Below are positions 18,886 through 26,147 of a DNA stretch of 64,000 bases, one piece after another. Position 1 is the first letter of the stretch. Each line of letters opens with the position of its first letter. The translations under genes and the position numbers were made by a program. Source of the DNA: Seleniivibrio woodruffii. Lineage in GTDB: Bacteria; Chrysiogenota; Deferribacteres; Deferribacterales; Geovibrionaceae. The notes under the pieces were generated by a model. That model did no database searches and was not told the DNA's origin. It was given only the letters and a program-made list of their open reading frames with translations. The stretch lies in the NCBI RefSeq assembly GCF_004339245.1, contig NZ_SMGG01000007.1:119625-183624 (forward strand). The letters are read 5' to 3'.

Positions 18886-19155
18886 TTATCTTTTAAGTTC
18901 TTTATAAAAGTTCTCGTGACTGCCAAGTGAGAGAAGGATTATCTCGGAGTCATCAAACTGATATGCTATTAAAAAGAGCTGCTTTGTGATTTTGCATTTA
19001 TACACAAAGACTGATGCCAGATCGCCTTTCTTTTGCTCTCCGATATAAGGATTCTCGTAAATTGCTTTAATCGCTGTATCAAGCTCTGACAGTTGATTTT
19101 TATGTAGTTTTTTCTTGTTCTTTACAAAGGTTGGAGTCTGGAGGATTTTACGCAT
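18886..19155 (-). CDS. RelE/ParE-family toxin
   Basis: An 89-aa basic protein (MRKILQTPTFVKNKKKLHKN) with the pattern of the RelE/ParE superfamily: LDTAIKAIYENPYIGEQKKG, then VFVYKCKITKQLFLIAYQF and SLGSHENFYKEL at the end. The family comprises ribosome-dependent RNases or gyrase poisons. It overlaps the antitoxin stop by one base, in the usual antitoxin-first order. Confidence 0.82.
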   Translation of the reverse strand: MRKILQTPTFVKNKKKLHKNQLSELDTAIKAIYENPYIGEQKKGDLASVFVYKCKITKQLFLIAYQFDDSEIILLSLGSHENFYKELKR

Positions 19156-19382
19156 TAAGCCCCTTCCCCAAACTTATACTCCTCAAGCTCACCATGCTTT
19201 GCCTCTTCAAGAGCAACAAGCAGATCCTTAATCATGCTGAAATTAAAATCAGGATTTTCCTCTGCAATTTTGCCGATTTTTGCCCAATACTCTATCTGAC
19301 CGCCAACAGAGCGATTTTCAACCTTTGATAAAATCTTTGCAGAATCGACTATCTCATCAGATATTCTTATTGCGTGTGCCAT
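19155..19382 (-). CDS. ParD-like antitoxin
   Basis: A 75-aa acidic-tailed protein starting MAHAIRISDEIVDSAKILSK, with a ribbon-helix-helix-like N-terminus and GGQIEYWAKIGKIAEENPD, as in ParD-like antitoxins. The start at 19382 has a GAGGTGG ribosome site; a longer frame from 19418 would run through the operator-like palindrome. It is the cognate partner of the following RelE/ParE toxin. Confidence 0.8.
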   Translation of the reverse strand: MAHAIRISDEIVDSAKILSKVENRSVGGQIEYWAKIGKIAEENPDFNFSMIKDLLVALEEAKHGELEEYKFGEGA

Positions 19383-19402
19383 AATCCACCTCTGAGTATA
19401 AA

Positions 19403-19430
19403 ATATTGCATAATGCAACTAATTGCAACG
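19403..19430. promoter_or_regulatory. Candidate operator of the ParD-like/RelE-like pair
   Basis: The region holds a near-palindrome, TTGCATAATGCAA, followed by ATTGCAA, giving repeated TTGCA half-sites immediately upstream of the antitoxin start. This suits autoregulation by the antitoxin-toxin complex. Confidence 0.45.
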
Positions 19431-19471
19431 ATATTTCATGATTATATTCTGCGAAACAAAAGTGTATTAGA

Positions 19472-19732
19472 TCAATAGTGGTAACGGCAGGAGATAACGA
19501 CAATCTTTTCATCTTCGACTGCATATACCAGTCTGTTGGTGTCATCAATTCTTCTCGACCAGAATCCGGAAAGATTTTCTCTCAGGGCTTCTGGCTTTCC
19601 GATTCCTTCAAATGGACTCCGAAGAACATCTTTTATGAGCAGATTTATTCTTTTGATTGTTTTTCTATCCTGCGACTGCCAGTAAACGTAGTCCTCCCAT
19701 GCCGCTTCAGTCCAGGCTATCAGCCTATTCAC
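19472..19732 (-). CDS. yoeB: YoeB-family mRNA interferase toxin
   Basis: An 86-aa protein matching YoeB over its whole length: WTEAAWEDYVYWQSQDRKTI, INLLIKDVLRSPFEGIGKPE, LSGFWSRRIDDTNRLVY and the terminal SCRYHY, which includes the catalytic His and Tyr. YoeB cleaves mRNA at the ribosome. The start lies inside the antitoxin gene end (8-bp overlap). Confidence 0.95.
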   Translation of the reverse strand: MNRLIAWTEAAWEDYVYWQSQDRKTIKRINLLIKDVLRSPFEGIGKPEALRENLSGFWSRRIDDTNRLVYAVEDEKIVVISCRYHY

Positions 19733-19979
19733 CTACGATGTCCTCAACCTTTACCTGAGAATTCTTATACTGGCTGATAGATTTCATAAGATGTTCAGCA
19801 TTCGCCGGAGTTTTAAGCAGATGGAAAGTCTCCATAATACTGTTAAAGGTATCCAGCGACATCACAACGGTGTCATTTGAATCTCTGCGAGTAATGACAG
19901 TATAATCCGCATCGTCTATAACGCTATCAAGCACAGACTTCAGATTATTCCTTGCTTCTGTAAAGTTAACGACTTTCAC
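19725..19979 (-). CDS. yefM: YefM-family antitoxin
   Basis: An 84-aa protein with the Phd/YefM fold opening MKVVNFTEARNNLKSVLDSV and VITRRDSNDTVVMSLDTFNS, then the disordered toxin-binding tail. A GAGGTGC ribosome site precedes the start. It binds YoeB and represses the operon from the palindrome just upstream. Confidence 0.93.
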   Translation of the reverse strand: MKVVNFTEARNNLKSVLDSVIDDADYTVITRRDSNDTVVMSLDTFNSIMETFHLLKTPANAEHLMKSISQYKNSQVKVEDIVGE

Positions 19980-19991
19980 TTCAGCACCTCC

Positions 19992-20017
19992 AACTTGTAC
20001 AATTTAATGTACAAGTT
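19992..20017. promoter_or_regulatory. yefM-yoeB operator palindrome
   Basis: AACTTGTACA and TGTACAAGTT form perfect 10-bp arms around ATTTAA. The TGTACA core is the same as in the known E. coli yefM-yoeB operator, so autoregulation by the YefM-YoeB complex is very likely. Confidence 0.8.
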
Positions 20018-20028
20018 AAGCAACGATT

Positions 20029-20454
20029 TTACAAGGGAAATTTGATTTTACTTGAGACAAAGGCATAAGACGGTGTCTCTGCGTAACGTATTTTATATAT
20101 TACAGGTTCATCACTTATTGGCTTTGCTACAGCGAGCCCCACCAAACCAAAAAATACGTTCAGAACGGTCTGTTTGTTGGCGTAAATGTAATTACAGACT
20201 CTCTTAACATCTTTGTTCGACAACACTGTAATTACCGCCGCTCTGTGCTGAAGCGACAGAAAGCGAAACTGCCCCGGAGCGTATCTTTCCCATACTGGAA
20301 AATACAGATAATCAAAAATATCACCGTGATAAAGCGGCTCAACAGCCAGTTTTCTTAAGCCTTTTCTGAAGTCATGTTGCACTTTAAAATGCTCTGCAGT
20401 GAGATCCTTTCTGTATCTCATGGGCTTTGGCTTCTTTTCATTGTCCTGTGTCAT
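20029..20454 (-). CDS. Unrecognised 141-aa protein
   Basis: A basic protein beginning MTQDNEKKPKPMRYRKDL with no recognised domain. It contains LSLQHRAAVITVLSNKDVKR and a hydrophobic patch (VLNVFFGLVGLAVA) that might be buried rather than membrane-spanning. The start overlaps the stop of the upstream gene by 4 bp (ATGA), so the two are coupled and probably act together. AT content resembles the rest of the element. Confidence 0.6.
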   Translation of the reverse strand: MTQDNEKKPKPMRYRKDLTAEHFKVQHDFRKGLRKLAVEPLYHGDIFDYLYFPVWERYAPGQFRFLSLQHRAAVITVLSNKDVKRVCNYIYANKQTVLNVFFGLVGLAVAKPISDEPVIYKIRYAETPSYAFVSSKIKFPL

Positions 20455-21479
20455 ATCTGCTCTCTGTATGGGCTGAAATAAATCATATAGATCTTTTCAG
20501 GAACTGTATTGTGATCCATATCCCAGAAAAAATTTGTTCTCTGATAGGTAAATCTGTTAGTTACTCTCGAAAGCCAGAGTGGAATTATCGCACCCGATGT
20601 GTGCCTGAAATCGGCGTTACCGGCGGCGAATTTTTTTGTATGCTTAATGAAGTACTTTTGCACCTCTTTCACCTGCTCCATAGCGTCTTTTGCATATCTG
20701 GCATCTTCAACAAATGAATTCACTAAAGCTGATAGGATAACGAGCTTATGGGCATATGAGGATTTACCTTCCGTAGCTTTTAAAAGTCTCTCTTTGAGAG
20801 CTTTTACATAGTCATTACTCAGCTGCACATCGACATGTGTGCGACCGTTCCGTATAGATGCAGAAATCGCATAACACATAATCTCAAGGGGTTCATCAAA
20901 CACATATTTGTAGCCACTTTTTCTAGAAGAACTCGTGTGGACAAGGTTATTCTCAAACCTCAATCCGCTCTCATGAGCTTCAAAAAAGAACGGATCAAAT
21001 ACGCAGTTAGCAAGGCTTCCTTTTCTGCCGTCTGCATTCCAGAAGCAGAGATATTTCTCCAGAGCAAAGTCGATGAAGACGGAATCAGTTATCCCATGAT
21101 TTCGCAATGTAGACTTAAATAACTCGACATCATGTTTGCGTATCACTGCTTCATGAGAGTAATACCATTTCTTATTGCTGCCATTAAAAAGCCTTCTCAT
21201 CCAGCTGAGTGTATTCCCTTTCGTCCAGTCCAGCTTAAAGCTATTCTTCTGCTTCTGGATGATTGGAGCAAGGCAGAGATATACTCTGTAGAGTTCTGTC
21301 ATCTCTTTGTAGATGACAGACCCCGCCATATGAAAATACTTCTGCGACAGTTTATCAGCCATATTATTGAACGCTTTGCGATTCATAATTTCATAAAGCT
21401 CGCCATTGCGGAAATACTGCCGCATGAGAATCATTCTCTGGGCACGTCTGACCTGATAGTATGTATCTTCTATATTCAT
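20451..21479 (-). CDS. Unrecognised 342-aa protein
   Basis: No known domain was recognised. The protein begins MNIEDTYYQVRRAQRMILMR, is rich in Tyr, Phe, Arg and Lys, and has no signal peptide or membrane segment. The open frame extends upstream to 21548, but that extension looks like non-coding leader. The start at 21479 is a guess, because no clear ribosome site precedes either. The gene is divergent from the structured RNA locus and translationally coupled to the 141-aa gene. Nucleic-acid binding is possible from composition but not shown. Confidence 0.55.
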   Translation of the reverse strand: MNIEDTYYQVRRAQRMILMRQYFRNGELYEIMNRKAFNNMADKLSQKYFHMAGSVIYKEMTELYRVYLCLAPIIQKQKNSFKLDWTKGNTLSWMRRLFNGSNKKWYYSHEAVIRKHDVELFKSTLRNHGITDSVFIDFALEKYLCFWNADGRKGSLANCVFDPFFFEAHESGLRFENNLVHTSSSRKSGYKYVFDEPLEIMCYAISASIRNGRTHVDVQLSNDYVKALKERLLKATEGKSSYAHKLVILSALVNSFVEDARYAKDAMEQVKEVQKYFIKHTKKFAAGNADFRHTSGAIIPLWLSRVTNRFTYQRTNFFWDMDHNTVPEKIYMIYFSPYREQI

Positions 21480-21590
21480 ACGCAAGAAATGCGGACAAGG
21501 TGAAGTTATCACCGTCAGATTAAAAGAACGTAATAATACGAAGCACATAATGCGTATTACAGAAGTGGATAAAAACGCACGGCAATAGCA

Positions 21591-21620
21591 TTGACAACCG
21601 CAGCTTAAACGGAATAAATT
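21591..21620 (+). promoter_or_regulatory. Candidate promoter of the structured RNA locus
   Basis: A perfect -35 hexamer TTGACA at 21591-21596 is followed after 18 bases by TAAATT (21615-21620), four of six matches to the -10 consensus. It points toward the RNA locus and lies just outside it, giving a transcript start near 21628. Confidence 0.45.
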
Positions 21621-22231
21621 TAATCATTATTTGATGAAATACATCGGACTTGATTGTCCATAGTCAGTCTGCGAAACGCAGATCAACCGCAATGCCCTGA
21701 GACATTCTGCGGAAGTTGTATGAACCTGCTGTCCTGAGATACGGACACCACGTATCACGCAACACCAGCGAATCAGAGACAGTACGGAGACCACCGCAGC
21801 ACACCACTGCGGCCACGGAAGTCAGCGGAACACCACCGCATCAGGCGATGCATACGGAACTTAACGGGTAATGCCGTCTGGGACTTTACTGTCCATGGTA
21901 CAGCTTATTTGACATAACCGGATTCACCGGCTATGACCTTTTCTGCCACAGGCAGAACAATTCAAACAAGTGCAGAAGACGAGATTAATTTCTCCTTATT
22001 TACGGCATAGCCGTATACGGAGGCGGTATCGAACGCAAAACATTAATCAGTCAAAGGCACTTTCCCCAGCCTACAGCAGAAGCCAACAAACGTTGGCTGA
22101 AGCTGATGATATAGATAGATGCCTGGTTTTTTAAACGTATTACACTGTAGTGTGAGTCCCGAAGTCCACAGGCCGATGTAGACCAACATCGGCAGCAAAA
22201 AGCCATAGTGTGGAATAAGGGATGAACCGGA

Positions 22232-22330
22232 GAGCCGGATGCGAGGGAAACCCGCACGTCCGGTTTGGGAACCAGCTTGCAGGAGCTACCTGCTCCGCCA
22301 GAGCAGGGTGTGACTGTAAGTTGAGTTCAC
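22232..22330 (+). ncRNA. Group II intron domains V and VI
   Basis: Domain V (22232-22266) opens GAGCCGGA, closes TCCGGTTT, has a GAAA tetraloop and the CG bulge: the catalytic AGC triad and fold of the family, with one extra bulged A. After a GGG linker, domain VI (from 22270) pairs AACC-AGCTTGCAG with CTGTAAGTT-G-A-GTT, leaving a single bulged A at 22324 as branch point. The intron would end TTCAC at 22330, six bases after the branch A, the same spacing and ending as in the Lactococcus LtrB intron. Confidence 0.8.
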
Positions 22331-22495
22331 ATAAGAACGCAACACTCCTGTTGTGGTAAACTCGCCGTAGGTGCTTTCCGAAATATTCCAGAGGGCTGGG
22401 ATCCTCAACAAATCCCAGCAGGATTATAAGGAAAGCTCCGGAGTAAGAGTTTTCCACAACATGGGGCTATTTATAAAGTCCAGTATATTGAAATG
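22331..22495 (+). ncRNA. 165-nt segment between intron 3' and 5' ends (predicted RNA circle)
   Basis: In a permuted intron this segment is the joined exon and would be released as a circle. It is itself structured: 22350-22363 pairs with 22447-22460 (13 of 14 bp), 22373-22379 with 22430-22436 (7 bp), and 22395-22402 with 22412-22419 (8 bp), forming one long hairpin. The last five bases (AAATG, 22491-22495) can pair with UAUUU in a hairpin loop at 22764-22768, a candidate EBS1-IBS1 contact with one G-U pair. No convincing reading frame is present. Confidence 0.6.
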
Positions 22496-22965
22496 GTGCG
22501 TCTGGATAAGACAGACATCCTTTTGGACAGGGGAACATGGGCTGAAGAGCTCAGTTAACCTGCAAGGGAATCAGCGGCTGTATAGGGATTAAGGGACTGG
22601 TCATCCGTATAAACCTTTACAGTTAGAGCAGCTGATTTAAAGCCCGTGAGGGCGACCCGAAGCTTTATGGTGACGTGAGGAAGCTCCGTTTAAAACTTTT
22701 ATGTGTAGGTGTGAGTAAGGCGATCTGTGACACTTCGTAGCCCGAAAACTGCAACAAAGTTGGTATTTGCTCCAACGCCGAAAATTTGAGTACAGGAGCC
22801 ACCTAAAGAGCTGTATAGGATGTGTGAGGTAAAAGCTCACGATGCCGGGACAGGTAATGCTGTTGGTATATTGTCTGAATCGGAGAAGTAACCTGTCTGA
22901 TAATGTCAGGCAGGGCTCGGAGGACTCGTAGTAAGCCCGGTGTGAAAACACCACGTCTGCGTCCG
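22496..22965 (+). ncRNA. Group II intron 5' end and domains I-III
   Basis: The segment starts with the 5' consensus GTGCG. It contains a hairpin GTTGG-TATTTGCT-CCAAC typical of an EBS1 arm, a CACGATGCCGGGA stretch, and CGGAGGACTCGTAGTAAG at 22918-22935, which closely resembles the conserved domain III sequence of the LtrB intron as I remember it. The following GTGTGAAAACACCAC closes a small hairpin. Exact domain limits need structure modelling. Confidence 0.72.
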
Positions 22966-23141
22966 ACCGTCCAGGTTAAGAGCCTGCGGCACTTTATGGG
23001 AGTGGCATCCCAGAGAGGTAAGTGAAGGACAGATGAGCTGTTGAAAAGACGGCTGGCCGAAGGGGTCTAGGTTCTGTATCATGCTACAGATGTTAATGCG
23101 TTTAAGAGACCGGACACTGTTTATCGTGTCTGTCTCAATTT

Positions 23142-23165
23142 GGGGAGCTTCGGCTCCCCCTTTTT
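23142..23165 (+). terminator. Rho-independent terminator of the RNA locus
   Basis: GGGGAGC-TTCG-GCTCCCC followed by CTTTTT: a 7-bp G/C stem with a UUCG loop and T-run. An additional dyad (GAGAC..GACAC / GTGTC..GTCTC) lies just upstream at about 23105-23136. Confidence 0.9.
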
Positions 23166-23173
23166 ATAATGTA

Positions 23174-23500
23174 TTACTTTTTTGTTATCTTTTTTAAATC
23201 ATATGCAACTGTTGGTTGTGAGATACCTAACATTTCTGCAATTTCTGCTTGAGTATAACTTTCTTCATACAACTGAAGCTCAAGTTCTCTACGCTCATCA
23301 ATGTCAAGCATATCAGGATTAAAACTAGTCATTTCTTTAAGAGCCCCATCAGCTCTAGTTCTGTAAATATTAGTATCGCCATTTGGTTTTTTCACCACAG
23401 CCACACACACTCCTGCCCCACCTTTAATCACATATCTGTCTCTTTGTGGATTAATGGGCACAGGCATTTTAAACAAATCTGGAAAATTATCTTTTCCCAT
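23174..23500 (-). CDS. Small HTH regulator
   Basis: A 108-aa protein with a C-terminal helix-turn-helix, ELQLYEESYTQAEIAEMLGI then SQPTVAYDLKKI, of the sigma-region-4/HTH_23 type. The N-terminal half has a beta-like VIKGGAGVCVAVVKKPNGD. Start 23500 was chosen for its GAGGTG ribosome site. The AT-rich upstream region has the inverted repeat ATTGATT / AATCAAT (about 23530-23550), a possible autoregulatory operator. It lies just downstream of the replication protein gene and reads in the same direction. Confidence 0.72.
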   Translation of the reverse strand: MGKDNFPDLFKMPVPINPQRDRYVIKGGAGVCVAVVKKPNGDTNIYRTRADGALKEMTSFNPDMLDIDERRELELQLYEESYTQAEIAEMLGISQPTVAYDLKKITKK

Positions 23501-23599
23501 ACAACACCTCATTAATTTGATTAATATGATTGATTAGATTTAATCAATTTAATTCACATTGTCAAGCTATTTATTTTGCCTGATTACCACACATTCTAT

Positions 23600-25999
23600 T
23601 TAAATAGCGAGTCCGCCGAGTTCAAAATATCCTGAGAATTTAACCGGCTTAAAATTATTGCTGATATACATAGCAACCTTTTGCTTAACGACATCCATGT
23701 CATCGCCCATGGAGATATTGTTTTCATTAGCAAATTTTGCCAACGTTTTTATACCTTCTTTCTCTGCTATATGGATATTTTCTTTGGTACAGCCTAAGAG
23801 CAATGCCGTTTCAGACAACGAAAGAAATCCTCTGTTTGTAAGTCCCAGCCTGTGATGCAGCACCTGTTCCTGCCTCAAAGGCAGTATCCTGATTATTTCT
23901 CTTATCAGTTCTTCAGGAAATTGAAGCAACTCAGCTCCGTCTGTTTCATCTTCAATTTCTGAAATCTCATCAAATACACACGCTGATTTATCTGCGGTCT
24001 TCAAAACATCTCTTAGTGCCGGTGTTGTCTGTATCTCTTCAAAATGATGCTTCAGGTTTATCAGCATCCTGCTTTCAAAAGCTGAAAGCGTCATAACTGT
24101 CTCCTCTGCAGCAAGCACAATCAAGGTTTCATATGCCACAAGCAGGGCTTCTGTTTCAAGATCTTCAAATGAATATACCGAAAAAGGCAGGTGCTTTGCG
24201 ATATAGCTGGCAATTTTTCTTTTATTCGCTTTATTTGCAACGGTTAACTCAAATGCCTTGTTCCAGACAGATTCCGGATTATTAAAATCAACGCCATCTA
24301 TTGTGATATTCTCAGACGCAGCAGTATCCTTTGTTATGATTTTTTTGTTTTTCTTTCCGCCGCCATTGCCGGGACAATATCTGCATTTGTCAGTTGCTCC
24401 TGTTTTCATTATTTTTGGGGCACACATGCCTTTGCATTTTTCCCAGCACTCAGCCGCCTGCTGTATCAGCATTTCTTCAGATTGCTTTTTCTCAGAAACA
24501 GATTTCCAATCACATGAATCACAATATTCAAAGAAGTTTTTAAGCCTTAACCGCTTGACAACGCAGTATCCGGCAGACCTACAGTCACTTATTATCTGCT
24601 CAATAGATTTTTCCTGTTTTGGCTCTTTTAACCTTGCCACATACGCTTTGCAGTATCTGCAATATCTGAACGGAGAAACTCCATCTTTCAAAACAGCACA
24701 ATCTGAATGTTTTTCTGAGCATTCCTGTGCTTTTTCAAAAACAGAGAAGCCCTCAGTATCGTATTTTCCTGCAATAACAGCAGAAGAGTTCTTTAAGAGC
24801 CATGACAGCTTTGGGAAGCCGGATTTAAAGCTCAACAGAAAGTCAGATCTCTTAACTGCACTAAACAGCTTATCCACAAAACCCTGCCCATGCAGCTTCA
24901 AACCTTCTTTGATGTACGTCTCAAAAATTACATTAAACCTGCTTACTGCATCCTGATTGATTAATTCTTTATACTGATCAAAAGCATCATTGTAATGACC
25001 TCTTATGCTGATTGGAGGTTGCTCTGCATGGCACTCTTTCTCTCTGTCTTCTATATGTCTAGTCTCTGAAGAATAGTCTATATAATGAGAAAGTGCCAAA
25101 TTGTCCTGACGGAGGGTGTCATTTTGGGCACAGAGAGTGCCATCTTGTCCAGATTGGATGTCAGATTGTCCTATCGTAGTGTCATTGTGTCCAGTCGAAG
25201 TGTCATTCTGTCCATTCGCAATTTCTTTGATATTCAATACTGTAGTGCCAAATTGTCCAGTCGTAGTGCCATTCTGTCCTGACGACATGCCAGATTGTCC
25301 ATATGCAATTTCAGATATTCTCTCATATACAATAGTTATCCATCTGGTCTTATTCATTCTGCTTTCATTGAATCTGTCAGTACATATGATGATATTGTCA
25401 GAAGATAGTCGGCTTATAACCCGCTGAAGAGTTTTCTTATTCCAGAATGAAAATTGTGTCATCCAGCGACTATAGCTATTTGCGACCCAATACGCTGAAT
25501 CACGCTCGTTTGAACTATATGAGAGCCAATAATGAAGCTGTTGCAAAAAGATAGCTTCATTTAAACCAAGTTTTACGGCAAGAGTAGGCTGAAATATAAG
25601 TGGATATTCATCAATGACGCACTCTGAATATAAATCAGTTCCGGTGACTTCACGTAATTTTGAATAATTTATTCTGTACCATTTTGTCTTATTGAAATAC
25701 TTATTGAATTCAACAGAGGAAATCAATATTTCAGAATCTTCTAGAGATTTAACGATTCTTTTGAGAGTCCTAAGGCTCCAGAAAGGAAACTGTTCAAGCC
25801 AGTTTTCATAAGTGTTATAAACCCAACTCACCCCATCATTCTGATGTTTTGACTTACCAAGCCAGTAATGCAGCTGCTGAGTGAAGATAGCTTCATTCAG
25901 ACCAAGTAATTTGGCAAGAGACGGCAGCACAAGCAATGGTGGTTCGTTTATCAAATATTTTGTCATTGGCATAGAAAACCAAGCATCAATTTGATTCAA
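23600..25999 (-). CDS. Composite replication-initiator-like protein
   Basis: The 799-aa protein opens with two tandem winged-helix repeats of the phage replisome-organiser type: LPSLAKLLGLNEAIFTQQLH (about residue 25) and QPTLAVKLGLNEAIFLQQLH (about 138), each ending in a KTKWYRINY/KTRWITIVY strand. A seven-residue repeat region (about 233-303), a cysteine-rich middle (YCRYC, YCDSCDW, CRYCPG) that may bind zinc, and a C-terminal sigma-region-4-like HTH (SLSETALLLGCTKENIHIAE) follow. It is probably the replication initiator of the element; a regulator is the alternative. The frame opens at TTG 25999; MTKYLINEPP at 25966 is another possible start, and neither has a clear ribosome site. Confidence 0.65.
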   Translation of the reverse strand: MNQIDAWFSMPMTKYLINEPPLLVLPSLAKLLGLNEAIFTQQLHYWLGKSKHQNDGVSWVYNTYENWLEQFPFWSLRTLKRIVKSLEDSEILISSVEFNKYFNKTKWYRINYSKLREVTGTDLYSECVIDEYPLIFQPTLAVKLGLNEAIFLQQLHYWLSYSSNERDSAYWVANSYSRWMTQFSFWNKKTLQRVISRLSSDNIIICTDRFNESRMNKTRWITIVYERISEIAYGQSGMSSGQNGTTTGQFGTTVLNIKEIANGQNDTSTGHNDTTIGQSDIQSGQDGTLCAQNDTLRQDNLALSHYIDYSSETRHIEDREKECHAEQPPISIRGHYNDAFDQYKELINQDAVSRFNVIFETYIKEGLKLHGQGFVDKLFSAVKRSDFLLSFKSGFPKLSWLLKNSSAVIAGKYDTEGFSVFEKAQECSEKHSDCAVLKDGVSPFRYCRYCKAYVARLKEPKQEKSIEQIISDCRSAGYCVVKRLRLKNFFEYCDSCDWKSVSEKKQSEEMLIQQAAECWEKCKGMCAPKIMKTGATDKCRYCPGNGGGKKNKKIITKDTAASENITIDGVDFNNPESVWNKAFELTVANKANKRKIASYIAKHLPFSVYSFEDLETEALLVAYETLIVLAAEETVMTLSAFESRMLINLKHHFEEIQTTPALRDVLKTADKSACVFDEISEIEDETDGAELLQFPEELIREIIRILPLRQEQVLHHRLGLTNRGFLSLSETALLLGCTKENIHIAEKEGIKTLAKFANENNISMGDDMDVVKQKVAMYISNNFKPVKFSGYFELGGLAI
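25092..25300 (-). repeat. Nine 21-bp iteron-like repeats inside the initiator gene
   Basis: On the coding strand, nine copies of GGACAnnnTGGCACTnCGACT-like units occur, mostly every 21 bp, with a 24-bp spacer after the third and a 23-bp step before the ninth. That last step moves copy nine into another reading frame (QDNLAL instead of GQFGTT) while its DNA stays matched. Conservation of DNA rather than peptide suggests binding sites, as in origins placed inside initiator genes such as lambda O. Confidence 0.7.
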
Positions 26000-26147
26000 G
26001 GATTCGGATTAATAGCACAATATAACCTGCTCAAATTTCATATTTCTCAACTGAACAAGATTATATCATCCAAATGAACAATTCAAGAATATTTATACAC
26101 CATATGGCATATAGCGACAAAACAAAAATAGAGTGATAATATTCAAC

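Larger units (their letters stand above)
21628..23165 (+). ncRNA. Putative circularly permuted group II intron transcript
   Basis: About 1.5 kb without a credible gene, bounded by a promoter-like site and a strong terminator. It contains group II intron parts in permuted order: domains V-VI (22232-22330), then 165 nt, then the 5' end and domains I-III (22496 to about 22965). What would be the two halves of domain IV lie at the outer ends. The bases 22203-22212 (CCATAGTGTG) can pair with 22990-22999 (CACTTTATGG) at nine of ten positions, closing such a split domain IV. The 5' leader has further hairpins: 21668-21682, 21794-21812, 22081-22098 and a perfect 8-bp stem at 22172-22193. No reverse transcriptase frame is present. 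Permuted bacterial group II introns that make RNA circles are known; whether this one is active is inference. Confidence 0.65.

Noticed and set aside
22051..22954. Short open frames on both strands in the 22-23 kb region
   Set aside because: They lack ribosome sites and family likeness and lie in sequence explained by intron RNA helices.
21549..23165. Possible rRNA fragment or HEARO-type RNA next to an HNH gene
   Set aside because: No conserved 16S or 23S stretches are recognisable, and the HNH gene is over 4 kb away on the other strand, whereas domain V/VI of a group II intron fits in detail.
25092..25300. CRISPR-like array
   Set aside because: Units are contiguous 21-mers without unique spacers, inside a coding frame, and no cas genes are present.
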